A model generated the notes under the pieces. The model did no database searches, was not told the DNA's origin, and saw nothing but the letters and a program-made list of their open reading frames with translations. The position numbers and the translations under genes were made by a program. Below, in pieces: positions 26,610 to 36,340 of a stretch of DNA of 47,882 nt; position 1 is the first letter of the stretch, and each line of letters begins with the position of its first letter. Source of the DNA: Bacteroidota bacterium (GTDB taxonomy: Bacteria; Bacteroidota; Bacteroidia; Bacteroidales; FEN-979); NCBI GenBank assembly GCA_026391845.1, contig JAPLDG010000312.1, positions 1 to 47,882 on the forward strand, read 5' to 3'.

Positions 26610-26669
26610 ACTTCGTCATTCGTACTTTTTACTTCGCGTTGTACCGCACTAAATGTCAGAAGTCAGGAA
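26610..26669 (-). repeat. Dispersed ~60-bp repeat, copy B (inverted relative to copy A)
   Basis: Reverse complement: ttcctgacttctgacatttagtgcggtacaacgcgaagtaaaaagtacgaatgacgaagt. Confidence 0.85.
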
Positions 26670-26689
26670 ATATCAATTGTTGAAACCCC

Positions 26690-27583
26690 CTACCCTTTCA
26701 ACGCCTCCGCCCCGGAAACAATTTCGAGGATGGCATTGGTAATGGCGTTCTGGCGGGCTTTGTTGTAGGAGATGTTGAGGTCGCGCAGGAGATCCTTTGC
26801 ATTTTCGGTGGCCTTGTTCATGGCGGTCATGCGTGCCCCCTGCTCGGAAGCGAATGAATCAAGCGCTGCTTTGAAAAGCTGGATGCGCAACGTTTTCGGG
26901 ATCAGTTCGCGAACAATGGTCTCCTGGTCCGGTTCAAAGATGTAGTCTGAAGCAACGGTTTTGGCCACAGGCGCCTTTGAATCAACAGGTACAGGTGCGA
27001 TGGGCAGATATTGCTCAACGATCAGCCGCTGAACAGCGGCATTTTTAAATTCATTGTAAATCAGATCAATCCGGTCAAATTTTTTCCCTGCAAAATCCTT
27101 CATCAGTTTCTCAGCAAGTACGGAGGCATTGGCGAAGGTAAGCTGGTCGAAAAGTTCATCATGTGATTCAAGGACATTGTATTTTCTTTTCCGGAAATAC
27201 TCCGTCGCTTTGCGGCCGATGGTGATAAAACTGACATTATTCCGGCTGAACTGCTGCTGGTAGGTGGTCGCGGTAAGGTGAACCGCCATTTTAATGATAT
27301 TGGAGTTGAACGCCCCGCACAATCCCCGGTTTGAGGCGATGACCACCAGCAAAATCTTCTCCTGTTTGCGTTCCTGGGAGAATACATTTTCGTCGGAACT
27401 GTCGATCGTCGCGCTCAGGTTTTGCAGAATTTCCCGCAGTTTGGCTGCATAAGGCCTTAATTTGATGATAGCCGTTTGTGCCTTACGCAACTTGGAGGCC
27501 GCCACCATTTTCATGGCATTGGTAATCTGTTGGGTCGATTTTACCGATGCAATCCGAATACGTACTTCCTTCAGTCCGGCCAT
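26690..27583 (-). CDS. atpG: F1Fo ATP synthase subunit gamma
   Basis: MAGLKEVRIRIASVKSTQQITNAMKMVAASKLRKAQ...; C-terminal ITNAILEIVSGAEAL. Confidence 0.97.
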   Translation of the reverse strand: MAGLKEVRIRIASVKSTQQITNAMKMVAASKLRKAQTAIIKLRPYAAKLREILQNLSATIDSSDENVFSQERKQEKILLVVIASNRGLCGAFNSNIIKMAVHLTATTYQQQFSRNNVSFITIGRKATEYFRKRKYNVLESHDELFDQLTFANASVLAEKLMKDFAGKKFDRIDLIYNEFKNAAVQRLIVEQYLPIAPVPVDSKAPVAKTVASDYIFEPDQETIVRELIPKTLRIQLFKAALDSFASEQGARMTAMNKATENAKDLLRDLNISYNKARQNAITNAILEIVSGAEALKG

Positions 27584-27592
27584 GTAAGTCTC

Positions 27593-29182
27593 TTATTTCT
27601 TTTCCTCGTATTTGTTGGACAGCTCTTTTGCCACCTGTTCCATGGTCCTCAGATCTTCATCCAGCAGTTTACCGGCTTTTAAATTGTCGAGTACTGCCTG
27701 GTGCCTTTCGGTCATAAAATGGAGGTATTCCGTTTCAAAATTATTGATGCTCCGAACCGGAATGTTGCGCAGCAATCCGCGGGTTCCGCAGAAAATGATC
27801 GCGATTTGTTTTTCAACCGGCATCGGGGAATACTGGGGCTGCTTGAGAATTTCAACGTTGCGTGCGCCTTTGTCGAGTACCGCTTTGGTAGCAGGATCGA
27901 GATCGGAACCGAATTTGGAAAAGGCTTCGAGTTCGCGATATTCGGCCTGGTCGAGTTTGAGCGTACCGGCAATTTTTTTCATGGATTTGATCTGTGCATT
28001 ACCGCCGACGCGCGATACCGATATTCCGACGTTGATGGCCGGGCGGATACCCGAGTTGAACAACGCTGTTTCGAGGAAGATTTGTCCGTCGGTGATGGAA
28101 ATCACGTTGGTCGGAATGTAAGCCGATACGTCGCCGGCCTGGGTTTCAATGATTGGCAACGCTGTGAGCGACCCACCTCCTTTGACCATATCCTTGAGTG
28201 CGGCAGGAAGGTCGTTCATCTGACGGGCAATGGCGTCTGACGAGATAACCCTTGCGGCGCGCTCCAGCAACCGGGAGTGCAGATAAAACACATCGCCGGG
28301 ATAGGCTTCGCGTCCGGGAGGGCGGCGGAGCAACAGGGAGACTTCGCGGTAGGCGACAGCCTGTTTTGACAAGTCGTCGTAGATCACCAAAGCGGGCCGG
28401 CCCGTATCGCGGAAAAATTCCCCGATGGCTGCGCCGGCAAACGGGGCATAATACTGCATGGCTGCAGGATCGGAGGCGGTTGAGGAAACAACCACCGTGT
28501 AGTCCATGGCGCCTTTTTCTTCGAGGGTTTTAACAATATTCGCTACTGTTGATCCTTTCTGGCCAACAGCCACATAAATGCAATATACCGTTTCGCCTTT
28601 TGCGTGAAACTCTTTCTGGTTGATGATGGTATCGATGGCAATGGCTGTTTTTCCGGTCTGGCGGTCGCCAATGATGAGTTCACGTTGTCCGCGGCCGATG
28701 GGTATCATGGCATCAATGGGTTTGATCCCGGTTTGAAGAGGCTGATTCACCGGCTGACGGTAGATAACGCCCGGAGCTTTACGTTCCAGCGGCATTTCAT
28801 AACGCACTCCTTCGATCTTCCCTTTGCCGTCGATCGGTTCTCCAAGGGTATTGATGACCCGGCCAAGCAATCCTTCTCCAACTTCGATGGAGGCTATGCG
28901 GCGGGTGCGTTTGACCACATCGCCCTCTTTAATTTCAAAATAATCGCCGAGCAAAACGGCGCCGACATTGTCGGCTTCCAGGTTCAAAACAATGCCTTTC
29001 AATCCGTTTTTCTCAAATTCGATCAGCTCTCCGCTTTCGACATTGTTCATGCCATAGATGCGGGCAATGCCATCCCCGATCGTCAACACGACACCTACCT
29101 CTTCAAGCTCTTTTTCACTCTGGTAACCGGCCAGTTCCCTGCGCAATATCGCCGTAACTTCTGCGGGTTTAATCTCAGCCAT
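27593..29182 (-). CDS. atpA: F1Fo ATP synthase subunit alpha
   Basis: [30 protein letters not shown]; full-length 529 aa. Confidence 0.98.
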   Translation of the reverse strand: MAEIKPAEVTAILRRELAGYQSEKELEEVGVVLTIGDGIARIYGMNNVESGELIEFEKNGLKGIVLNLEADNVGAVLLGDYFEIKEGDVVKRTRRIASIEVGEGLLGRVINTLGEPIDGKGKIEGVRYEMPLERKAPGVIYRQPVNQPLQTGIKPIDAMIPIGRGQRELIIGDRQTGKTAIAIDTIINQKEFHAKGETVYCIYVAVGQKGSTVANIVKTLEEKGAMDYTVVVSSTASDPAAMQYYAPFAGAAIGEFFRDTGRPALVIYDDLSKQAVAYREVSLLLRRPPGREAYPGDVFYLHSRLLERAARVISSDAIARQMNDLPAALKDMVKGGGSLTALPIIETQAGDVSAYIPTNVISITDGQIFLETALFNSGIRPAINVGISVSRVGGNAQIKSMKKIAGTLKLDQAEYRELEAFSKFGSDLDPATKAVLDKGARNVEILKQPQYSPMPVEKQIAIIFCGTRGLLRNIPVRSINNFETEYLHFMTERHQAVLDNLKAGKLLDEDLRTMEQVAKELSNKYEEKK

Positions 29183-29197
29183 GGTATAAAAATTTTT

Positions 29198-29758
29198 TTA
29201 AAATTCCTTTTTGTACAAATTTACCTTTGCAATTGCGATGCGCATGTCGTCAATTTCCCTGCGGATACTGGCATCGTATTGTTTGTCTTCCCAGTTCAGC
29301 ACGAACCCTCCGATCAGCGATTCATCTATATCGGCTTTCAGGTCGATTTCCGCCCGGGTGTATTTTTCCATCAGACTGATCACCTTTTTCCGCGTTGTCT
29401 CATCAGGTAACACCGGTGAAGAAAAATGGACAGTCAGGATATTGCGATAGGCCTGGTAGAGTTCAGCCAGTTTAATGGCGATGGCCGGAATAAATGATTC
29501 TCTGTTCTTCCTTACCATGATGAGCAGGTAAGTCATCGTAAGACTGTGTAAATTCTTGCCAAATATTTCCTGGAGAATAACCAGCTTTTTGCCCGAATTG
29601 ATGATCGGACTTTCCAGCAGCAACCTTAATTCCTTACTCTCTGTGCAGATCTTTGTAATCAATAAACTGTCCTGATATACCTCCTCCACCTCGCTCTTCT
29701 CCAGGGCAAGTTCAAATAACGCCTTTGCATAGCGTTCTGCTACTAAGGAAACATTCAT
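29198..29758 (-). CDS. atpH: F1Fo ATP synthase subunit delta
   Basis: VAERYAKALFELALEKSEVEEVYQD...LIGGFVLNWEDKQYDASIRREI; synteny. Confidence 0.95.
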   Translation of the reverse strand: MNVSLVAERYAKALFELALEKSEVEEVYQDSLLITKICTESKELRLLLESPIINSGKKLVILQEIFGKNLHSLTMTYLLIMVRKNRESFIPAIAIKLAELYQAYRNILTVHFSSPVLPDETTRKKVISLMEKYTRAEIDLKADIDESLIGGFVLNWEDKQYDASIRREIDDMRIAIAKVNLYKKEF

Positions 29759-29764
29759 TCGGGT

Positions 29765-30259
29765 TTAGTTGAATTTAATTTCTTTTAATAACTCCTGAAC
29801 ATATTCTTCCTGTTTCTTCGGGTCAGAAAGTTCGCGTTTCAAAATGAACTTTGCCAGGGTCAGTGAACTTTCCGCGATCTGATTTTTCAATTCGGTCATG
29901 GCAGCCATTTTTTCATTGTTGATGCTTGCCTTTGCTCCTTCAACGATCCTTGAAGCCTCTTCACTGGCCTTTATCCGTGCCTCTTCGATCATTTTATCCC
30001 TGATTTTGCGCGCTTCGTTCAAAATCGCATCCCGTTCATTTTTTGCCTCCTGAAGAAGTTGTTCATTGCTGAATTTCAGCTGCTTCATCTCTTCCCTGGC
30101 CTGGTTTGCGGCATTCAACGCTTCGTGGATGGAAACTTCCCGTTCTTTGAGCATCAGAAGGATGGGTTTCCAGGCAAATTTACCCAGTACGAACACCAGG
30201 AATAAAAAAGCCAGTGTCATCCAGAAAATCAGTCCCAGTCCCGGAGTGATTAATTCCAT
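29765..30259 (-). CDS. atpF: F1Fo ATP synthase subunit b
   Basis: N-terminal TM plus long charged helix; LITPGLGLIFWMTLAFLFLVFVLGKFAWKPI; synteny. Confidence 0.96.
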   Translation of the reverse strand: MELITPGLGLIFWMTLAFLFLVFVLGKFAWKPILLMLKEREVSIHEALNAANQAREEMKQLKFSNEQLLQEAKNERDAILNEARKIRDKMIEEARIKASEEASRIVEGAKASINNEKMAAMTELKNQIAESSLTLAKFILKRELSDPKKQEEYVQELLKEIKFN

Positions 30260-30293
30260 ATCGTTTTGCTTTAAGTAATTGTGAATTGATTAA

Positions 30294-30332
30294 GTTCATT
30301 GCGCATCAACCAACCGTTGATCCGCAATGAAC
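30294..30332 (-). other. Long hairpin (17-bp stem, one mismatch, 5-nt loop) between atpE and atpF
   Basis: gttcattgcgcatcaac-caacc-gttgatccgcaatgaac on + strand. Confidence 0.8.
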
Positions 30333-30344
30333 CTGTTGTTTCTG

Positions 30345-30617
<273 letters not shown>

Positions 30618-30636
30618 TTAAGGGTTAAAAAAAATT

Positions 30637-31797
30637 CTAATGATGTTCAGGTTCAATCGTTGCCAGCCCGAAATATAGCGCCGACAACAGGGTAAACACA
30701 TATGCCTGGATGAACGCAACAAGCAGTTCCAGTAAATTCATAAATATCATAAAAGCAACGGAAACAACCGAAACACCCAATCCCAATGCCGCGCTGATCG
30801 CGCCAAAGATAAAGATCAGGCTGACGAATCCAAGCACGATGATGTGCCCGGCGGTAATATTCGCAAAGAGTCGGATCATCAATACAAATGGTTTGGTTAT
30901 GATCCCGATGATCTCGACGATGGGCATCAAAGGCACCGGAAATTTCAACCACCAGGGCACTCCCGGCGTATTGATGATATCCACCCAATAGTGCTTATTT
31001 CCGTTGACCGTTGTGATGATGAAGGTAAAAACAGCCATGACCAGTGTTACCGCGATGTTTCCGGTTACATTGGCCCCGCCGGGGAAAAACGGCACAAGCC
31101 CGAGCAGGTTGTTCAGGATAATAAAAAAGAATAAGGTCAGCAAAAAGGGCATGAACTTCTCATATTTTTTTTCCCCGATGGAACTTTTGGCAATATCATC
31201 GCGGACAAAAACGATCAATGGTTCAACCAACGACTGCAAGCCGCTGGGCGCTTTTCCCTTGTTGCGTGTGTAAGCGCCGGCAACGGAGATAAATATCACG
31301 GCGAGCAGGAAGGAATTAAGCAAAATGGCAAAAGCGATCTTGGTGATCGAAAAATCATATACGGCCGGACCTTCGGCAGCCGCATTCCCGCCTGCTCCTT
31401 CCCGAACAATTTTTCCCTTGTGAGGGCCTTCCGGCTCTAATGTAAACCCTTTGTAACTGTGTGTTTCATTGTGAAACCGGCTTGATAAAAAAGCATAAAG
31501 CTTTCCGTCATAAAGCAAAATAACCGGTAACGGGATGGTCAGGTGAACATTTCCTATTTCGGCTACATGCCATTCATGATTATCGAGCACATGCTCCATG
31601 ATCATTTCGCCGGCATTGAATTTTCCTTCGGCACCGTGTTCAGATTCCCCCTTTTGTTCAAAAATGGTGTCACTTGCAGGCACAAGCATGGTATGATCCT
31701 GAACGGATGCCGCCATTCTGGCTGTGAACAGCACCCAGATCAGGAGACTGAGCGCCGCAAAACGAATAACAGGGAGGTACGATCTGTTTGCTGTCAT
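30637..31797 (-). CDS. atpB: F1Fo ATP synthase subunit a with N-terminal extension
   Basis: FPGGANVTGNIAVTL, FVLMIRLFANITAGHIIV, LLVAFIQAYVFTLLSALYF. Start uncertain (31797 vs ORF-track 31857). Confidence 0.95.
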   Translation of the reverse strand: MTANRSYLPVIRFAALSLLIWVLFTARMAASVQDHTMLVPASDTIFEQKGESEHGAEGKFNAGEMIMEHVLDNHEWHVAEIGNVHLTIPLPVILLYDGKLYAFLSSRFHNETHSYKGFTLEPEGPHKGKIVREGAGGNAAAEGPAVYDFSITKIAFAILLNSFLLAVIFISVAGAYTRNKGKAPSGLQSLVEPLIVFVRDDIAKSSIGEKKYEKFMPFLLTLFFFIILNNLLGLVPFFPGGANVTGNIAVTLVMAVFTFIITTVNGNKHYWVDIINTPGVPWWLKFPVPLMPIVEIIGIITKPFVLMIRLFANITAGHIIVLGFVSLIFIFGAISAALGLGVSVVSVAFMIFMNLLELLVAFIQAYVFTLLSALYFGLATIEPEHH

Positions 31798-31892
31798 GAA
31801 ACCATTTACGATGTTATTTACCGGGCGGTTGAGCGTGGGTATCCTCATAAAAAACAATGGCCGATCCTCAATCCGTCGAAGTACAATCAGTG

Positions 31893-31900
31893 CAAAAATA
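31893..31900 (-). promoter_or_regulatory. -7 box TATTTTTG upstream of atpB
   Basis: CAAAAATA on + strand. Confidence 0.35.
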
Positions 31901-31986
31901 TAAAATAATATTGAATTGCGAAAATGGTGAATTGTAACCTAAAAACAATTTCTTCGTCTTAATGCCTTAGCGAACGGTAAAATCAT

Positions 31987-31994
31987 TACTTTTG
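31987..31994 (+). promoter_or_regulatory. -7 box TACTTTTG upstream of the TolC-like gene
   Basis: atcatTACTTTTGaacacg 24 bp upstream of ATG 32018. Confidence 0.5.
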
Positions 31995-32017
31995 AACACG
32001 TATAAAAAACCTTTAAA

Positions 32018-33472
32018 ATGCAAGTGTATCCTTCTAAATTATGGCTTTCTGCCTGTTTGATTTTTGCTTTTTTAGGAATTTCAGGAAGCGGTCAGGCTCA
32101 AAAAATCTGGACCCTGGAAGATTGCATCAATTATGCCCTGGAAAACAACCTCGACATCAACAAACAACTGTTCACGGTTGAAAACAACAAGGACCTGTTA
32201 TTGCAGAGTGGCCTGAACATGTTGCCAAATCTCAATGCCAATGGCACAAATGTGTGGAACTTCGGGCAAACCATCGACCAGTACACCAACACATTCGCCA
32301 CAAACACCGTTCGTTCCAACAACTTCTACATTGCAAGTAACGTTACCCTGTTTGGCGGTCTGCAAAAATTAAACACCTACAAAGAGAATAAAATCAACCT
32401 GCTGGCGAGCAAATACGACCTCGATGTACTGAAAAACAGCATCTCTCTTACGGTCGCCGGATATTATCTCGACAACTTATTCAACCTCGAATTGCTGGAT
32501 GTGGCCAATGAGCAGCTCATGATCACAACTTCACAATCCGAACGGATGGAGAAACTGGTTGATGCCGGTTCCTCCGCCAGGGGAGACTTGCTGAACATCC
32601 AGGCTCAGAAGGCAACCGAGCAATTGAATGTCGTGGACGCTGAAAACCGGCTCTATATCTCCAATCTTTCCCTTCAGCAGTTGATCAATCTGCCGGTCAC
32701 ACGCGATTTCAGGATTGAAAAACCGCTTCTCAAATCTGTTCAGGCCCCGCAGGAAAAAATCACTCCAGACATCATTTTCGAACATGCCATGAAAACCCGG
32801 CCGGAGATCAAAAGCGCTCAGCTTCAGGTTGAAAGTGCACAAAAACGGCTTGCGATTGCCAGGGGATATATACAACCGACCCTGTCGGTGAGCGGATCTT
32901 GGGGAACAGGATATTCGGGTGTATCGCAGCAAGTCGATCCCACCAAGCCGGCCGACACAATCGCTTATCCCATCGGCTATGTTCAAAACACAAACGACAT
33001 CGTGCTGACGAAGGAAATTGTCCACTCATACCGGATTCAATCTTTCACCGACCAATTGCGTGACAACAGCAACCAATCGGTCGGATTTTACCTGAATATT
33101 CCCATTTTCAACGGATGGCAGGGCCGTACTGCCATCAGCCGGGCTAAAATTCAAAAATCGCAACTTGAACTTGAATTGGGGATCAAAACCAGAGAGTTGC
33201 GAAAACTTATTGAGCAGGCCTATGCGGATGCCTCTTCCGCACTGCAAAAATACACGGCCTCCCAGGAAAAGGTAAATGCTCAGAAAGAGGCATTCAAATA
33301 TGCCCAGCAAAAATTCGATGTCGGCGCACTGACTTCATTTGATTATAACAACAGTAAAAAGGACCTTACCAGATCCGAGGCAGAACTGCTGCAGGCCAAG
33401 TATGATTTTATTTTTAAAACAACCATACTCGATTTCTACATGGGGAACCCCATCAAGATTGACCGTGAATAA
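32018..33472 (+). CDS. TolC family outer membrane efflux protein
   Basis: WTLEDCINYALENNLDINKQ...; HAMKTRPEIKSAQLQVESAQKRLAIARGYIQPTLSVSGSWGTGYSG. Confidence 0.93.
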   Translation: MQVYPSKLWLSACLIFAFLGISGSGQAQKIWTLEDCINYALENNLDINKQLFTVENNKDLLLQSGLNMLPNLNANGTNVWNFGQTIDQYTNTFATNTVRSNNFYIASNVTLFGGLQKLNTYKENKINLLASKYDLDVLKNSISLTVAGYYLDNLFNLELLDVANEQLMITTSQSERMEKLVDAGSSARGDLLNIQAQKATEQLNVVDAENRLYISNLSLQQLINLPVTRDFRIEKPLLKSVQAPQEKITPDIIFEHAMKTRPEIKSAQLQVESAQKRLAIARGYIQPTLSVSGSWGTGYSGVSQQVDPTKPADTIAYPIGYVQNTNDIVLTKEIVHSYRIQSFTDQLRDNSNQSVGFYLNIPIFNGWQGRTAISRAKIQKSQLELELGIKTRELRKLIEQAYADASSALQKYTASQEKVNAQKEAFKYAQQKFDVGALTSFDYNNSKKDLTRSEAELLQAKYDFIFKTTILDFYMGNPIKIDRE

Positions 33473-33490
33473 CCAATAACACTTTTTTCA

Positions 33491-34876
33491 ATGACCAGGA
33501 AGATTTCAAAAAAAACAATGTGGATCATTATTGCCAGCGTTGCAGTGGTGACCATGATTGTAATTGCGGCCGTAATCAAAGGCAAAGGAACCGATGCAAT
33601 TAAAATTGCCACGGAAAAAGTGATGAAGCGAACCATCATCCAAACGGTTTCATCAAACGGCAAGATCCAGCCTGAAAAGGATATCAAGATCAGCCCGTAC
33701 ATCTCCGGTGAAGTCGTTGAGTTGTATGTTAAAGAGGGATATCAGGTTAAAAAGGGCGACCTGCTGGCGAAAATCGATCCTGAAATCTATATTTCCCAAT
33801 TCGATCAGAGTGAAGCCTCCGTCAATACACAGAAAGCAAACCTTGCCAATTCAAAGGCACGGCTTGCCCAGCTGACGGCGCAATTTGAAAATGCGAAACT
33901 CACCTATAACCGTCAGGAAAAATTATTTAAACAAAACGTCATTTCAAAGGCGGAATTTGAGCAGGCCGAATCAGCATTTCAGGTGGCCCAGGCCCAGGTA
34001 AATGCAGGGGAAGAGGATATCAAGGCATCTGGTTTTATGGTAAAAAATTCAGAGGCAGCGCTTAAAAGATCACGGGAAGACCTTGCCCGTACAGCGATAT
34101 TTGCCCCCAATGACGGTACCGTATCAAAGTTAAGCGTGCTGCAGGGAGAACGGGTTACCGGCGCCTCCCAATTCTCAAGCGGGACGGAAATCATGCGCAT
34201 TGCAAACCTCAATGAAATGGAGGCGCAGGTTCAGGTCAATGAAAATGACATTGTTCGCGTGAACATGGGCGACACAGCCCTGATCGAAGTGGATGCCTAT
34301 CTGAACAGGAAATTCAAAGGGATTGTAACCGAAATCGCCACGTCAGCCAACACAACGGGGGTAAGCGTTGACCAGGTGACCAACTTCAATGTAAAAATTC
34401 ACATCCTGAAAGACTTTTACAAAGACCTGCTGGTGGGAAAAGAGATCAACTATTCTCCTTTCCGGCCAGGGATGTCGTGCACTGTTGAAATACAGACGGA
34501 AACTGCCGAAAATACAGTCACTGTACCGATCCAGGCTGTTACGACCAGGGTGGAAAAAGATACTCTCGACAAGCTCAATGAAAAAAATAAGACAAAACAG
34601 GAAGATGGCGACCGGGATATTGAGGTAGTAACCTCAGCAAAGAAAAATGATAAAATTCAGGAGTGCGTTTTTGTTCTTGTTGACGGTGTTGCCAAAAAAA
34701 TTGATGTTAAAACAGGCATCCAGGACAACACCTATATTCAGATTACCAGCGGACTGAAAATTGGGGATGAAATCATCACAGCCCCATACAGCGCCGTGTC
34801 GAAGCTCCTCAAGGACGGGGACAAGGTTAAGAAAGTTGACAAAAAAGACCTGTTTACCAAGGAGAAAGAAAAATAG
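33491..34876 (+). CDS. Efflux RND/HlyD-type periplasmic adaptor subunit
   Basis: SSNGKIQPEKDIKISPYISGEVVELYVKEGYQVKKGDLLAKIDPE; FAPNDGTVSKLSVLQGERVTG. Confidence 0.94.
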   Translation: MTRKISKKTMWIIIASVAVVTMIVIAAVIKGKGTDAIKIATEKVMKRTIIQTVSSNGKIQPEKDIKISPYISGEVVELYVKEGYQVKKGDLLAKIDPEIYISQFDQSEASVNTQKANLANSKARLAQLTAQFENAKLTYNRQEKLFKQNVISKAEFEQAESAFQVAQAQVNAGEEDIKASGFMVKNSEAALKRSREDLARTAIFAPNDGTVSKLSVLQGERVTGASQFSSGTEIMRIANLNEMEAQVQVNENDIVRVNMGDTALIEVDAYLNRKFKGIVTEIATSANTTGVSVDQVTNFNVKIHILKDFYKDLLVGKEINYSPFRPGMSCTVEIQTETAENTVTVPIQAVTTRVEKDTLDKLNEKNKTKQEDGDRDIEVVTSAKKNDKIQECVFVLVDGVAKKIDVKTGIQDNTYIQITSGLKIGDEIITAPYSAVSKLLKDGDKVKKVDKKDLFTKEKEK

Positions 34877-34879
34877 TGC

Positions 34880-35608
34880 ATGGCGCTGATCCTTTGTATT
34901 GAAACTGCAACGGACGTGTGTTCCGTGGCTTTGGCCCGGGATGAAAAACTTCTGGGGCTCAGGGAATCATCGGTGCGGAATAGTCACTCCGCCCTGCTTA
35001 CAACATTCATCGACGAACTGTTTCAATCCCGGGATATTCATTTCAACGAGCTGGATGCCGTGGCAGTCAGCATGGGCCCCGGATCTTATACCGGATTGCG
35101 AATCGGCGTGGCTACTGCAAAAGGGTTCTGCTTTGCGCTCGACAAACCGCTGATTGCGGTCCCTACCCTGCAGGCCATGGCGAGGGGTCTTAATTTCAAA
35201 TTTCAAATTTCAAATTTCAAATTCGAAAGACAAAATCCTACCGCTGAAATCCTGATGTGTCCGATGATCGACGCCAGAAGGATGGAGGTTTATTGTGCGA
35301 TTTACAACCTGAATAACAAGGAGTTGCGCGATGTCCGTGCTGACATCATTGATGAATTTTCATTTCAGGAGTTCCTGGCAGAAGCAGTGGTGGTTTTCGG
35401 AGGTGAAGGATCCGATAAATGCAAACCAATTTTGGGGAATCATCCGAATGCTATCTTCATGGATGGATTCCAGGCATCCGCACAGTATATGACCGGTTTT
35501 GCGGAGGAGAAATTCCGGCAGCAGCAATTCGAAGACCTTGCCTATTTTGAACCATTTTATCTGAAAGATTTTGTAGCAGGTAAGCCAAGGGTTAAAGGGC
35601 TGCATTAA
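34880..35608 (+). CDS. tsaB: tRNA threonylcarbamoyladenosine biosynthesis protein TsaB, containing an in-frame heptamer-repeat insertion
   Basis: MALILCIETATDVCSVALARDEKLL...VSMGPGSYTGLRIGVATAKGFCFALDKPLIAVPTLQAMA...PMIDARRMEVYCA. Confidence 0.93.
   Translation: MALILCIETATDVCSVALARDEKLLGLRESSVRNSHSALLTTFIDELFQSRDIHFNELDAVAVSMGPGSYTGLRIGVATAKGFCFALDKPLIAVPTLQAMARGLNFKFQISNFKFERQNPTAEILMCPMIDARRMEVYCAIYNLNNKELRDVRADIIDEFSFQEFLAEAVVVFGGEGSDKCKPILGNHPNAIFMDGFQASAQYMTGFAEEKFRQQQFEDLAYFEPFYLKDFVAGKPRVKGLH
35193..35227 (+). repeat. Heptamer tandem repeat (ATTTCAA)x4 plus ATTCGAA, inside tsaB
   Basis: atttcaa atttcaa atttcaa atttcaa attcgaa; encodes NFKFQISNFKFE. Confidence 0.95.
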
Positions 35609-35659
35609 CCGTCATAGCATCCTTCTAAAAAGCAGACACGACCATGAATATCCCGTTTT

Positions 35660-36340
35660 CTATTTAAGGCCGAGCCTTTCAATTTTATTTCCGACGGTGA
35701 AATCTCTCATCTCCCGCTCCAGTTTTTCGAAATCCCCGCGTAAAACCTTTTTTCCCAATACACCTCTGGTAAGTAAATAAATTTCATCGCAGGTATCGCT
35801 CAGGGTGGCAAAAATATGGGATGAAATAATTACAATCTTTTTCAGCTCTTTGAGTTTCAAAATGATCTCCGTGATGAGGATGTTGCTGTGAATATCAACT
35901 CCGTTATATGGCTCGTCGAGAATGTAACAGTCGTTTTCCTGCATCAGTATTGCGGTTATCGCAAGTTTTTTCTTCATTCCCGTGGAATACGTTGAAGCGT
36001 ATTGGTTCAACGGCAATTCGAAAATGTTCCGCTGATCAATGTTGCCGGTGGGCTTTCCTCTGGCATTGCACAGCAGTTGAATATATTCCCGGCCTGTTAT
36101 TTTTGAGAAGAAGAACGGTTCGGTCTGCAAAAATCCCAGGTGATTTTTCAGTTTGTCAAAATCGGAGGTAATTATGCCGTCGAACTTTTCAAGCCCGGTT
36201 ATACATTTGAACAACGTTGTTTTCCCTGAACCATTCTCTCCAACAATTCCGTAAACCCTGCCCTTTTCAAAACTGAGGCTAACCTGATGCAATGCTTCAA
36301 TGGAGCCATACGATTTTGATATGTTTTCGATCCGAATCAT
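35660..36340 (-). CDS. ABC transporter ATP-binding protein
   Basis: MIRIENISKSYGSIEALHQVSLSFEKGRVYGIVGENGSGKTTLFKCI; YSTGMKKKLAITAILMQENDCYILDEPYNGVD. Confidence 0.93.
   Translation of the reverse strand: MIRIENISKSYGSIEALHQVSLSFEKGRVYGIVGENGSGKTTLFKCITGLEKFDGIITSDFDKLKNHLGFLQTEPFFFSKITGREYIQLLCNARGKPTGNIDQRNIFELPLNQYASTYSTGMKKKLAITAILMQENDCYILDEPYNGVDIHSNILITEIILKLKELKKIVIISSHIFATLSDTCDEIYLLTRGVLGKKVLRGDFEKLEREMRDFTVGNKIERLGLK

Noticed and set aside
27612-28240. Long antisense ORFs over atpA (169 and 179 aa)
   Set aside because: Antisense shadows of atpA; no recognisable product.
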